From contig JAWNZC010000234.1 of the NCBI GenBank assembly GCA_035771165.1, positions 3,075,001 to 3,139,000 of the forward strand: a stretch of DNA of 64,000 nt. The letters are read 5' to 3'. Source of the stretch: Paragorgia papillata (Eukaryota; Cnidaria; Anthozoa; Scleralcyonacea; Coralliidae). Shown piece after piece: positions 1 through 12,215 of the stretch. A model generated the notes under the pieces. That model searched no databases. It was not told the DNA's origin and saw only the letters and a program-made list of their open reading frames with translations. Numbering within the stretch: position 1 is the first letter of the stretch; each line of letters begins with the position of its first letter. The translations under genes and the position numbers were made by a program.

Positions 1-700
1 GCGCTTTAAAGTTTAAATGTTACCAGCGTGCGTTGGTTTAGAGGAAGTAGTGAAGCCTGTACTTACTGTATCGAAAGGAAGAGCATTTTTTTGGCTAGTG
101 GAAATATTGTCGTATGGTATGAATGACTGTATTGTGACATTCAAAATGAAGGTTTTATTGCAATAGTTTTGGTTACAAAAACCATAACTGATACAGTACA
201 TTGTTGTCATAACAGCACTTACATTTCACATTTGGAAAGAACACTGATGTGTTGAAAAATGTCGACAATCTATCACCTCTACACTGTAACTACAGTACAT
301 TTCGACACTATTTCACTTGTTTATTTTAAAATTTTTATGTTGTGTCACATTGAACCTTTGAACACTGACATTTTTTCTGTCTTCTTTGTGCTGTTTTTAC
401 AAACAATTGTAATTGTTATTATTAAAACAATTTTATTAAACTATAAATTTTGTCTATAAATTCTGTTACTTTTGTTACACATAGAAAACTTAGTGTACAC
501 TTCTCGAAGCTTTGGAAGTTTAAAAAATACTTCGCTTTCATCTCCATTACTTGAAAAGGTTTACTCATAGTGCTAATAAAGAATGCTCTGTTCTACCAAC
601 AGTAGCCCAGATAAATGACATGCCATTTCAGTGTCACGATCAGCAAACTCTTTCTCAGGGCCTTATGGGTTTTGCACAGTCATTACAATGTCAGCCACTT
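1..700. other. No gene seen
   Basis: AT-rich DNA with only short, unconvincing open frames on both strands. I see no splice-consistent exon, repeat or RNA gene here. Confidence 0.5.
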
Positions 701-715
701 AAGCATTGATATATG

Positions 716-925
716 AAGTTTTAAACCTCCTATTTTATGCCTTAAATCTTTATAAAACAACGCTTCTTCTTCTTTTAAGAGTTACCAGAGCAATCGGCAT
801 AGAATCTAGCCGACATTCTCAAACTTGCATAAAAGATAGTCAAAGGGTATGTGAATACACCACGTAAGTTTCATTACCTTTTATAGAGATTTAAGTTAAG
901 GCATAAAATATGAGATTTAAAACTT
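716..925. repeat. Foldback MITE-like repeat
   Basis: Two imperfect inverted arms, 716-749 and 887-925, match each other (core TATTTTATGCCTTA and its complement). The arms continue a few bases inward and enclose about 140 bp of non-coding sequence. The layout is that of a small non-autonomous foldback element. No target duplication was recognised. Confidence 0.6.
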
Positions 926-942
926 GTCTTGTATATTTAAGA

Positions 943-1122
943 AATGGTTCATGGTTTGGCGTACTCCATGGAGTTATGGATGCACGTGGGAAGTTCGGAG
1001 AGCACAAAAAAAGCGTAAGAGTTGGTCGAGGTGTAGCCGAGAATCTATCTAGATTTTTGAGTGCTCTCCAGCTTCCCAAGTGCATCCATAACTCAATGGA
1101 GCACGCCAAACCATGAACCATT
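943..1122. repeat. Foldback element with ~60-bp arms
   Basis: The arm at 943-1004 (starting AATGGTTCATGGTTTGGCGT) is the complement of the arm at 1059-1122, with a few mismatches. It encloses a short spacer. A further short palindrome at 1213-1236 shares the motif GTGCTCCAT...ATGGAGCAC, so it is probably a relic of the same family. Both strands look open here only because of the palindrome. Confidence 0.7.
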
Positions 1123-1357
1123 CCTTTTATAACAGAGAATCAGACACAAAACAATGGAAAACAATATTTATTTCGCTGATTAAATATAAATTTCTCATTA
1201 CGTTTGAAATTACCGTGCTCCATCGAGTTATGGAGCACGCACGGTAGCCAATCTGAAACACCGTTGTATTACATCTATGTTATAATACTAATTATAATGT
1301 AGGTAATAAACAGGTACAGTACAATTGTGCTATCATCAGTATTATGTACTTACTTAC

Positions 1358-2827
1358 TTCTGGGATAGGGAAATTATCAGTGTTTTCTGTTTTCTTGACC
1401 TTTGGAGTTTGGCTTTCTGTGAAATGTTTTTGTTCACTTGAGGACCGTCTTCCTTTTGAACGAGACCTGGATCTTGATTTTCTACAAGTTGGAGTTTCTT
1501 TATTGTATCTGTTTTCAGTTTTATGGTCCCGCTTCCTTGCCTGAGAAGATGAACACTCTTGTTGCGAGGTTGAAGAACTGCTTGACAATGACCGTGATCT
1601 TCTTTTTGGAGACCTAGATCTTTATAACAACGTATCTGAAGGTGGAGTGGATTTAAGAGATGAAGATGTTAAGGATACCCCTTTACTTTCCTCAAATCGA
1701 CCTTTGAATTGTGGAGGTGGTGATGGAGTGCGACACTTTTCTATAAGAAAATAATTGAAAGTGCTTCTTTCATTATCTACAGTAATTTCATATGAAGCCA
1801 AGCATTTTCAACAAAAAAAAAATTCTATCCACTATAAATGATGTCTTACAGTTCAGATCATTATGTACCTGTGTTGGATTTTTTCTTTTTAACTTCAATT
1901 GTTTCATTATGATCCTCATCATCACTTACTTCAGCGGTCGTAAAATTGTATTCTTCACATAACTGCCTATCCACTAAATAAATTACAAAAATATAAAATT
2001 TTTTAGTGATATTACAAATAATATAGAAGGAAGTGTTACTTTTGAAATGTTCCCATGCAAACTCATGGTTAGTTTGGCACGCCTGTTCCAACAAGGTGGA
2101 ATTTTCTTTTTTTGGAAAAGAAAACTTTGGTGTTCTTTCAAACGCATGCCAATCTGACGTTTAGTCTGACCGATGTACTCCTGATCACAATCATTGCACA
2201 TAATATGCCAATATTAATCTTGACACACACTATACCAGCTTAGCCCTAACATACTGTATATAGCTCAAATAACGTCATCAGTGGTTCAACGATGGTATAA
2301 ATTAAATAGAGACTCTAACTTTACATCGATCACCCCAGGTAATTAACCCTTTATGCCCCATGGGTGACCACTGACCAGCTTCAATGGTTAATAGGGGTTA
2401 TGCGTTTAGTACATATACAAAAATTTTATGATTTTTATTCCTCCCCTGCCTCTCCCTCTTAACCTTTGTACACAAAGAAAAAAATATACAAATTAGTTGC
2501 TGTACGTCAGAACAAGAATAGATGTACTCATGTACCCTTTTACTAACCCTGCATTGATGAAGACCCTAGTTCCTAGTGGTACATTAACCTATCATAATAA
2601 CAAAGTTAAATTCCTGAATTATATTACTTACTGGAAGATATTTTTACTTTCACAAGCTTGAATTTATGCCATTTATCTGTTGGTTGTCGCCTTTCTGACA
2701 TAGCTCTCAAGACATTTACCCCACTTGGCCAAAATACAACATCGTCTTTGATCCAGCAACGTGGGATTACTCCTGCTTCTTCGCATTCCCCTTCTAGCCA
2801 AACAGTTCTTGCCCATCCATCCATTTC
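1358..2827 (-). CDS. Partial gene: tryptophan-rich N-terminal module plus SR-rich tail
   Basis: Three minus-strand exons join in phase by GT-AG rules: 2632-2827, 1869-1973 and 1358-1740. Exon one encodes a W-rich module (motifs EEAGVIPRCWI, VVFWPSG) that resembles the module found N-terminal to DUF4806 in invertebrate proteins. Exon two is acidic then lysine-rich. Exon three is Ser/Pro-rich and then RS-dipeptide-rich (KSRSRSRSKGRR). One in-frame TAA lies at 1622-1624. The last exon ends on a strong GTAAGT donor, so the gene continues beyond what I can follow. A 5' exon may also be missing: an acceptor precedes the first ATG (2824). A Penelope-like relic lies in the first intron. The gene could belong to the same mobile element as the transposase at 3355-4810; that is inference. 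Confidence 0.5.
1983..2210 (-). mobile_element. Penelope-like relic (GIY-YIG end)
   Basis: The minus strand encodes CNDCDQEYIGQTKRQIGMRL, the start of the GIY-YIG endonuclease that closes Penelope-like retroelements. A typical C-terminal stretch follows in another frame (LEQACQTNHEFAWEH), so there is at least one frameshift. Only the 3' tip of the element is present. It lies inside an intron of the W-rich/SR gene. A similar relic is at 44353-45490. Confidence 0.7.
2211..2620. other. Intronic, nothing recognised
   Basis: Part of the intron between exons at 1973 and 2632. I see no repeat or coding signal. Confidence 0.4.
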
Positions 2828-2829
2828 CT

Positions 2830-3350
2830 GAAGTGAATGAAAATGGCATACCCTTATTAGACAAATTGACTTGAATAACCAATAATGTTGACTAACTTTA
2901 CCATTATTTTCATATGAGTATTTTTAAAAATGCAAAATGTTTTAAGTATCCCCCTTCAGCACATACTAAATGGACGACCCCATAGAGGTAATGAGAATAA
3001 AGGAAGAGATCGCCAAAGACAAACTGGCATGTTTTTAAAACAACTCCAAACTGGTACTATAAATTGTTTGGAAACCAATAAGGAGAATTTGAATGTTGAT
3101 ACTGCAGCTTAAACATTGTTCACTATCATTTGTTAAATTAGTGGCTATTAACTACTGGGTATAATGTATGCCATATATTTTATCTCCTCTCAGCAGATAA
3201 ATGTGATGGAATAAATTATACAGACAACTTTATACGAATCCCTATTCCCTACTAGTTTTAGGTTGTTGGTGGAACTAGTTAACTGTGCAATTGAAAGGAA
3301 AATGGAAATAGTTTGCTTACAATGGTATTCCAGTAAAATATCTACATTCA
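2830..3350. other. Non-coding gap between two minus-strand genes
   Basis: Separates the stop of the transposase-like gene (3355) from the W-module exon (2827). A 60-codon plus-strand frame at 2930-3112 has no family signature and is not called. Confidence 0.4.
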
Positions 3351-3354
3351 GCAT

Positions 3355-4810
3355 CTATGGTCGTTCAATCTCGTGCAGCATTGGATAAAGTGCTTGACCT
3401 TCTCCATAGGGGAGAGATACAACTTTGCATTTTATCTCTCTTCTTTCCACCATTCTTCTCTTAATGTGTCGATTTAAGTTTCTAATCCAACCAATATTGA
3501 AGTTTTTGGATTCTGTTGGCGCTTTGAAAACGGTCTCATTTCATCAACTCTAATCTCTACAACAAACGCAAACCTTCCATCACTTAACAAAAAACAATTG
3601 TCCTGTAACTCTTCCTGTCTCTTGGCAACCTGTACAACAGGACTACGTGCATTTCGTACAAGTATTTTCAAAACCTGCATGTGGTTTTCAAATTGAAAAC
3701 ATGATATTTCATTCAAAGATGTGTTATGATTCTCAAAATCTTCATGCAGATGCAGGAGTCCATGAACATTGTAAACATTAAATGTCTCTCCATATATATG
3801 AGAACAATTTCCAACAAAGTATTCCAATAATTTATTTGCATATTCAAGATAGTGTTCTCTGACTTTGACATCAGAGTTGAGCAAGATGGAAAGTACAACA
3901 CTAAGTGCCATAAAGTGACCATAAGTTGCCCTTGTTACAACACCTTTGAGGACCAATGGGCCTGTATAAAGGAGAAATTGCCGAAATTCAGTGACCTTCC
4001 ACCTGTATAGCTGTGACAATGACCTTGGCTGACGAGAAAATTCTTGTGGTATTTTTCCCTTCAGAGCAAGGAGATTCTGGGAAATTTGGTTGATCTGGCC
4101 AGATGATAATCTGCATTCTTTCGGGCCACCTTTTAAAAAGCGTAGAATGCGTTTCACAACCCCCAAGCACACCATGTGCATGTAATCCAGGGTGAACCCT
4201 CCAATACAGTTGATACCTGCATCTATTAATGATGCTTCTTGTATCCAAAGTCATTGAAAATTTCAACTACTCGCTTTGGTTGCATTTCACGAGATGTAAA
4301 CACAACTCTGCCACTCCAAGAGCCTTTAATTGTGCACCTTTCACACGAGTTATATCCGGAATGACCGGCCATACATTTTAGGAATGCTCGTGCTGGGGCA
4401 TCACAGGAGAAACACTTAACATTAACGTTAAATTTTTCCCCCTGATGTATGATGCCTGTCTCCTTTAAATTAATCAATTCTTCGATAAAATCTTTAAGAT
4501 ATTCATCAACAGATTCTGGCTTAGTCTTTCCACAAAATAAAGCAACAACAAAGACATCAAGACTATTGAAACTAGATAGAATAGGCCACATCTCGATACA
4601 TGAAGATTTGAATAGTGGCAGACCATCAATATTCACAACAAGTTCAATATCTGTGTTTTCTGAGCAAAATGATGGATTACTTGAAAGCACATTCATAATT
4701 CCCTTGGCAATCCCCAAATAAATATACTGTCCACCACATTTGTTTATTGCCAAAACTTGGCGTGGTGTTTGCAGTAGGGTACGGGCATCCTTAGGAAGGC
4801 TATCATGACC
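3355..4810 (-). pseudogene. Tnp2/CACTA-like transposase-derived protein, C-terminal three quarters
   Basis: Minus strand, continuing the coding that starts at 14795; the two parts are separated by the RecQ-type transposon. It resembles a metazoan transposase-like family related to Tnp2-type DDE proteins (from memory). Visible in order: IDGLPLFKSS, FSCDAPARAF, a C-x2-C site in NSCERCTIKG, LDYMHMVCLGV, KVTEFRQFLLYTGP, and a C-terminal KCKVVSLPYGEG. Asp in IDGL and in SCDAP are plausible catalytic acids. The frame breaks by one base near 4240 and again near 3500 (in an A-run), then continues to the stop at 3355-3357. The product would have been roughly 600 residues with the N-terminal part. The open frame that seems to begin at 4867 actually starts in the inserted transposon's terminal repeat. 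Confidence 0.75.
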
Positions 4811-4886
4811 TAGGCTCAGATTCCAGCCGTTGGGTCTCGGTGCGCCCGCGATCCCTCGCCCAACCAACGGCTGGGCGCATCGGCTT
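4802..4886. repeat. Left 9-bp TSD and ~76-bp TIR of the RecQ-type transposon
   Basis: TSD ATCATGACC at 4802-4810. The TIR begins TAGGCTCAGATTCCAGCCGT at 4811 and matches the complement of the right end over about 76 bp with two mismatches. Within the TIR a GCCGTTGGG / CCCAACCAACGGC pair can form a subterminal hairpin. Confidence 0.9.
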
Positions 4887-4988
4887 CATCATTGTTTAAG
4901 TCGACCAATCATATGCGAGCCCCCCCCCCCCAAATCTGTGGGGCATAATTAAGCAAATGACGTAATGTATCTACGGTAAATATTCTAT

Positions 4989-6829
4989 ATGGCAGACGCT
5001 TCACATTTCAATGAGGACTTCGATTCTGCCTGCAAATGTGCTCTTGAAACGTTCGGTATAGATTGCTTTCATGAAAAACACCTGATATCAATAAAGGAAT
5101 TGTTGTTGGGAAAGGATGCGTTCGTAAATATCCCAACTGGTTCTGGAAAAGCCTTAATTTTCCAATCTTTTCCAATGGTTAAAGACCAAGTGAGAGGGAA
5201 AGATGAAGATCGTCATTCTATCGTTGTCTCACCTCTTGTTTCTTTGATGAAGGATCAGGTCAACTACCTTGTGAGTAAAGGTGTCAAAGCAGCGTTTCTA
5301 GGGGAAGAGCAACTCGACAACTCTGTAAAGGACGGAGTAGAGAAAGGAAGTACCAGATTGTGTATGGTTCACCCGAGACGTTTCTGGCTACGAGTTGCTG
5401 GCGAAAGATGTTTTCTAGTCCATTTTATCGACAAAATTTGTGTTTGATAGCTGTAGATGAGGCGCACTGCATATCCCATTGGGGATTTTCAGCCATGAAA
5501 GAGGAGAGAGTCTTCCGTATATGGTTCAGAAGGATCAATGAACTTCGATCGTTAGTCGGACGTGTTCCACTCATGGCTCTAACAGCTACAGCAACAAGAA
5601 AAACTCGCGATCAGATAATGAAGACGTTAGAAATGGAAGATGCAGTCCATATATGTGATATTCCTGATCGAGCAAATATTGCTTATGCTGTAAAGGTAAT
5701 TGGAAGCGACCCACGAAACACTTTCAAGGAACTTATGGATAAAGTGAAGGAGAAAGGACGAACTTGTTCCAGGGTGATAATTTATTGCCCTAGAATAAGA
5801 ATTGTAGCCATGATTTATGGTATATTTCAAGCAGAGTTAGGAGCTGACATGTATGTTGATAGAGAAACTTGCAATCCTAGAAAACGACTAGTAGAAATGT
5901 ACCATGCACGAATTGACGAGCAAAATAAGGAGCAAATTCTAAAATCTTTCTCTGAGGAAGATGGCTGTGTTCGTGTTTTAGTTGCCACCACTGCATATGG
6001 CATGGGCATAGACTGCAAAGGAGTGAAAGATGTGATTCACTATGGACCACCTCAAAACTTGGAAAGATATGTACAAGAGAGTGGCAGGGCAGGAAGAAAT
6101 GCTGAAACTGGATGCAAGGCTGTTGTTTTGTATTCAAATGTCATGTTAAAGCAATGTGATGAAGGAATTGAAAATTACATTCGCAACAGTAACTCAATTT
6201 GCAGACGGAAACTACTTCTTTCTCACTTTGACTGTGATTTATTTGAATTAGAAAGGTACGAGAACCCTCATGAATGTTGTGACATTTGCAAGGAGAAATG
6301 TAAATGCCAGGGAGATGCATGCATGTTTGTGTATTTCAGTAACAATCTTCCTCAAGATCATGGTATAACAACATTAAAAATGTCAGTCACAAAGCAACAA
6401 ATGCAATCGCTAATTGCTAAACTTGATTACTTAAAAGAATCACTAAACAAGTCTTACTTGCAAATGGCAATTGCTTCTCATGTGTCTCTTTTAACTTCAG
6501 TGAATCTTCTGAGTGGCTTTGGTGACTGCCAGGTTGCTCAAGTTATTGAACATGTGGCAAAAATCAACTCCTTGGCAACTATTTACCAGTATGTAGATAT
6601 CTGGCAGTGTGATGTGGCAGTAGACATTTTATTTGTACTGAATTTAATTTTTGGAGACATAAATTATGATTTTGAAAAAGATAAAAGTGAACAGGATTCA
6701 TCACTTGTTGTTCCAGACTTTGACTTGTGGAGTGGTGAAATGGACAATGAATTACTTCTTGCTTCAAGTGAATTTTTTACTGCAGAGGATATGCATGTTT
6801 TGTTTGGTGTTGAGGAACTTCATTTTTAA
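4989..6829 (+). pseudogene. RecQ-type superfamily 2 DNA helicase (one frameshift)
   Basis: ATP-dependent 3'-5' DNA-unwinding family. The ATG at 4989 is the first after the terminal repeat. Motifs appear in order: I NIPTGSGKAL, Ia VVSPLVSLMKDQV, II IAVDEAHCISHWG, III MALTATATRKT, IV RVIIYCPRI, and V-VI VLVATTAYGMGID to ERYVQESGRAGRN. A Cys cluster CCDICKEKCKC follows, as in RecQ zinc-binding subdomains. The frame shifts by one base near 5360, just before a VYGSPE motif. Motif I has Ala where Ser or Thr normally follows the catalytic Lys. There is no evident HRDC domain; the tail after the zinc region (about 170 residues) is unrecognised. The gene is inside a transposon with a DUF6589-type gene, so a role in transposition is likely (inference). 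Total length would be about 610 residues. Confidence 0.85.
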
Positions 6830-7809
6830 GGTACTGTTTGTAATTTGTAATGAGACAGTACTGCTTAGAAGTACCTGTAGGTCGAATTAAACTAGTATAT
6901 AGCTAATTAATGGTTGAACTGGTGTTAAACTTTGGTAAATCACAATGAACTTCTGTAATATCATATCTAAAACAGTTGATATTTTCAGTCCTTGCATGCA
7001 ATATTGTAGTTTGAATAAGACTTACATGTAAACCTGGTTAGACCATCATCATACTGAGGTTTAAGTTCAACTTCCTAATAGATTTGTTGTATGTGTAGGT
7101 TGTTAGGTTACTTCTCAGCAGTACTGTAGTATTTCCTTTTACTTTTACTGTGGTGTATAACAAGAGATGCTTTACAATGCATCTTGATAGTACCGGTAGT
7201 TTCTAGTAAATATTAACTACTCTAAAAACATACAGCATTGTACAAGCTAAAGTTTATGTCCTGCATTACCAGTAAATCTTTTACTTAAATTATATTTTGT
7301 TTCTGGAAGGTTATTGGGTGCTAAGTCCTCTACCTCTTTCCTCCCACACTTCTGCTATTGGTATATACTATAATAGTATTTACCACCCAAGTTCACATGA
7401 TGCAAAGTTTTAAGTAGAACCTATTTAACACACTGATTCGCACTATTTTTGACACATGTAAATGCTCAAAGATATTGCATTGGTTTTAATCTGTTACTTA
7501 CATTTACATACTGTACAGCATATGCTCACAAAAAATTTAAAAGTTAATTTTAATAGGAATATTGTTTTATGTTACATTTGAAACCAGTGAAAGTTAACCC
7601 ATTCCTGCCATATCACTATTTTTAGAGTTTAGGATAAATTTGCACTAGACTTACTCAAGAAGTAATGGCAACTGTTTACTTACACAGCTACTGTACATGT
7701 GTTTTTCATGTATCTTCAAAGTTAAATTCAATTGTCACTATGGGAACATTACAGATAAAACAGAAAAAATAATGAACATTCTGATTATAGTTATGGTCCG
7801 TTACATCTT
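6830..7809. other. Non-coding gap between two convergent genes
   Basis: AT-rich 3' flank shared by the helicase (ends 6829) and the DUF6589-type gene (ends 7810). AATAAA-like A-rich stretches occur, but I can assign no polyadenylation site with confidence. No gene is seen. Confidence 0.5.
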
Positions 7810-9733
7810 CTACCTAGGTATTCTTCCTTGGATGATATTCTTTTTGTGGTCATTTATCCATTTGAATAAAGTACTTGTATCCAGCCGTTCTAAATAGTCA
7901 CAGGGGCAATTTCTAAAAAATTTCAAATGTTCTCTTTCAAGTTTTTTGGTGAAAACATCTTCTGTAAGCAATTCGTTTACAACAGTCATAAGATCTCTTT
8001 GCATGTTCTCCTTTGTATGCTCTGCAGAACTTGATTGAGTAAATGTCTCACAGCCCAGCCTTTTGAGTAACTTCAGTATGACAAAGAATGCGCGGCAAAT
8101 TCTATTTGCACTTTTTTCATTTACATTTCCACCTAAACCCTTCAGAAGGTATTTGACATAGTGATTGTCGTGTTCAAGGTCGAGATCCATAAAAACGTTA
8201 TTTCCTAACCCTCCTTTACTGTTGACAGTTCGATTCCACTTTACACGCTCAGCTTCACGGGGGGTTAACAAGGCATTCAGCTGGAACAAATGGTAGAGGG
8301 ACTCGAGGGCATATTTTGTGCTACCAGTTGTCGAGAATGTAACAAAAAAGTCTTAATGCATCTCAGAAGACGGTCTCCATCTCCTTCTCTGCCAGCATCA
8401 ATAAAATTTCGGAGCAATAAAGACATGTTCATTAGGCTGCAGTGGTAGTTAAAAACGTCGTCTTTTAGGATCATGGTACGATGACCTGCTTGCACGGATG
8501 TTCTTGCTATTTGTGGAGCTTCTCTGATTTCAGGAGGGGGTCATGCCTAAGCTCATGTTGCCGCCTGCACCGTCCATCATGTATAAAAGATGCTTCGCAA
8601 CCTTGATATCTACAAGGACATCTTCCATCTTGATTAACCACTTGATTTCTTACATAGTCTTCCCACTGTTGTAGTGAATCAATGTTGCTGAATTGTTTCA
8701 TGTAAAATTCAGAGTCAACAATGTATGTACTGATGAACTTCTTAATTATTCTTTGCAAATACTTTTGCTTCACTGGCTTTATCTGATCCTTCATTCCCTC
8801 TCCAAAACCATTCTTGGTTGGTTTGTCATTGACACTGTCCATTCCAAAAAATTTCAGCCCAGCAGCAATAATTTGAGCATCAAGAACTAAATTCAGAAAT
8901 CTCTTGCAAGGTGCATGTTTATGTTGGGCATCTGACACAACATCTCGCCAGTTAATTAGGTTACGTAGGGCAAATAGGGTTGTTCTGTCACATGCTGATG
9001 ATCCACTATAAAACCTTGAAAAAATAAGCTGTGGGAAAAAAAAGATTATAAGATTACAGTATAACTACCAGTATGTGATTTTAATATTATTTAATCCACA
9101 TTAAATATTAATTAAGTACATGTTATTAGGTCTGACATTTTTTATAAACAATCGTTTTATAAAAATGTATAAAAACTATAAACACTTAAGACAACAAGAA
9201 ATGATTTGCATCATGTGCACAGGGTACCAGCCAGAATGTTGGAATTTTATCATGTTGAAACACCAGTAGAATTTTACAGGACTGGTATTAAACAGAGCAG
9301 GATGTGGGCTTTAATATAAGTGGTAAAATATCTTTTATTCACACCAAGATTTTACACAAATCAAACATAAATCTGTATATGAATCACGAAAAATTTAAAA
9401 GGAATTATATATTCATACCCCTAAAAATTTGTTTTTGTGGTGCCAGTCCGCTAGTTGAAAGAAAAGACCCTCCAAACGTCTCTTTTTTGAGTAGGCATTA
9501 CTGATTGAAAACTGGGCTTCAAGACCACGCTCCATAGTTTTTTGATCCCCACCACAGGTACATGATCAAAAACCTCTTCTTCATTCTGATTTTGGTATGG
9601 AACCCACTCGTGGAGGTCTCGCAGAATATCAATCATCTCTTCACCCAAATTTTCGTCTTTGAATATGATTCCTAGATTTATCTGTTGATTGAAACATGTA
9701 CTGTTACAATGTAGTTATGAATAACTGATAAAA

Positions 9734-9831
9734 TTAACTTTTTCTTGTCCACATTGGTCTTTAGTAATTTATTCCGGCTAACGCCAGACGATTTTATTCA
9801 CCTCTGGGGAAACCCCCAGACAGGAATGAGT
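9734..9831 (-). repeat. ~95-bp MITE, copy inside DUF6589-gene intron
   Basis: Reverse-orientation relative of the three copies at 29192-29680. It shares the cores GGTGAATAAAATCGTCTGGC and ACTAAAGACCAAT. It is more diverged at its ends than the 29-kb copies. Confidence 0.65.
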
Positions 9832-10031
9832 TTATATAGCTATGTATTATGCTATTTTTTTAGGTTTGAACTGCAACCAATTAGGTAGAAATGTTGAGAT
9901 TTAATTTACAGGGAAATTTCATGGCATGAATGTTTAGAAAATATAAGAAGCAAGGGAGCTTCAAATCATCCTTACTTGCTACTGGTTGCTGAATTGTGAA
10001 AACACAGATTAATTAACATATTATCCAACTC

Positions 10032-10214
10032 AAACAAAGGGTTCTTACAGTATGAAAGTATATGTTTTTAAAAGAACATAAACATATCAATGTTAATAAA
10101 TATAATGTGTGTATGTTAACTCCGTAGCTAACTGGTCAGAGCATCTCCCTAGCAATTATTGCTGGACTCAACTTCTTCTGAGTAACATAAGTCTACTGTA
10201 AGAACCCTTTGTTT
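10032..10214. repeat. Foldback with perfect 21-bp arms and tRNA-like core
   Basis: Arms at 10032-10052 and 10194-10214 are perfect complements (core AAAGGGTTCTTACAGTA). The interior contains GTAGCTAACTGGTCAGAGCA, which resembles a degraded tRNA A-box region. It lies in an intron of the DUF6589-type gene. It may be a small SINE or MITE. Confidence 0.5.
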
Positions 10215-11119
10215 CCCTACTGTATATGGATAATTTTATATATTAAGTTGCATTTGAGAATTTAATGCTCTTGGTATTAAAATATATACCTTATTTGTTG
10301 GCTTTATAATTTCTTCAGAATACTTATGCTTAATGTGATCTGGTACAATATCTTTGAAGATTTTAAAAGAAGCATAACACCCTTGCAACCAGGACTACAA
10401 AGTCATTCATCAAAGCATTGTGATCTTCTAGTGTTGGCAAAAATACTTTGTTTGGCACTTCTTCAATATCATGTGCGATTGGTTGTTTATCCGAAAATTG
10501 AACTGGATTTACTCTGTCAATTACCACATTATGATTGCACCAATGATGATCCCTATTTTGATTATCTGATGTAATTTTGCCTCAATTCTGAGATCAATGT
10601 TGTCCAAAACAAAACAGAAACTTGGAAGTCTGTTTTAGGTCATTTCATCCAGCTTGTTTTTCACATCCTGGATTTCCAATTTACCTTCTTCAAGGTTTTG
10701 TGCCAAATCTTCACTTGAAACCAAATCATTGTCCTCTTTGATCATGCTCTCTAACTGCGAGACTTTAGCACTCAACTCCGCATGCTCAAGAGCAAAACAT
10801 TTTTCTTTTTGCAAGTAACTAGATATTTCTTCTTGGTTGTGGATGAACTTCGTATTATAATCTTCACCAACTTTGTCAAGTGCTGCAGTGATTCTTTAGT
10901 TAGACCCAAATGGTTCAACCTTATAAAGCACTGTAAATTAATAAAATACTATTATTAACAATATTCTGTAATTAACATGTAGTACAAATCTAGAGATATA
11001 GGTGACATTTATTGAATATGTGATCTGCCATCAGATATAGATCAGAATAGGGATAAACAGTTGTTTATAAAATTGTCACAATATATTGCAAAAGCTAAAG
11101 TATTAAAGTTTGTACCCGT

Positions 11120-12215
11120 TGGGTGGGGGGGGGGGGGTAAAAAATGAGAGGGGGGTCAATTATTTAATTTACAAAAAAGGGGGGTCGTGTTTCATTTAAG
11201 CCCTTAAAGGGGGGGGGTTGAAAAATAAATCATTCAATTTTTAAAATCATTGCTTTGTTAAATTTTTTTAGAACAACTTTCATTTACTATTTTAATAACC
11301 AACAATATAAAACTCAACATGTTATTTTTTATAAAATGATCAATGTGTGTGCAAACTGAAAAGGTCAATAAATTAGTCTACTAAAGTTAATAACATCATT
11401 ATCAGCATCACCTATAGACCAGTTACTGCTGTGTGCTCTTTAATAAATAACAGTATATACTGCGCTTTGTTGGAGTGGGGGTCACAAAAAATAAAAGCAA
11501 TTTTCTGGGGAGTCACTTGAAATTCGTGGGCCTTAAAGGGGGGTTGAAGATTATTTTTTCTTTCAAGTAAATTATTTACCCCCCCCCCCCTCCATAAATA
11601 ATGACCGGTCCCTTACTGCTAAAATTATACTGATATTATCAGTGCATGAAGACATTGTTTTCAACACAAAATGCATCTTCAGTATGGTAGTACATTTGTG
11701 TCTTGTAACTAGCGTCCTTTTGTATATTGATAATTTTAGTATAATATAATCATGATAACTTTAAATTAATGATAACCTTAGATAACCTCCTGCCCCCCCC
11801 CCCCCCCCAGTTCCTGCATCCCTGGGTATAAGTAATATACAATCTGATACCAGTATCTCTGGCATATTAGTATACTGGCTATCCTTATACATAATGAACC
11901 TGTCAATTATAACGAACACCCCCTGGTGTTGAATATTTTAAATGCTGTATATCCTATATTAAGCTCGCTCACTTGGTTAAGTCTCCTTTTTAATATACCC
12001 CCAGTATTAAGAGCCCCTCCGAAGTAAAATTAGGCATGCATTTTTTGTCTACAATAACTCTAACAAAAATGTTACACATGTTTTTAGATTTTATTTTTCT
12101 TACCTGACTGAAAATTAAATAAGCCCTCTACGTCTATTAAGCTCCCGCCCTCTAAAAAGCCTTTCAAGTTTCACCTCTTCATGGACTAATCTTATTAAAC
12201 CTGGGGGGAGGGGGT
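11120..12215. other. Intron with G-run and C-run clusters
   Basis: The intron between exons two and three of the DUF6589-type gene holds G runs near 11125-11140 and 11150-11220, and C runs near 11580-11592 and 11792-11810. The G runs could form quadruplexes. No coding signal was seen. Confidence 0.5.

Noticed and set aside
910..1116. Overlapping 68- and 76-codon frames on both strands
   Set aside because: They result from the foldback repeat at 943-1122.
4811..4867. Start of the transposase-like frame at 4867
   Set aside because: Those codons lie in the terminal repeat of the inserted transposon; the true N-terminus is at 14795.
4989..6829. RecQ-type gene as a host helicase
   Set aside because: It lies within TIRs with a 9-bp duplication, inside another gene's coding sequence.
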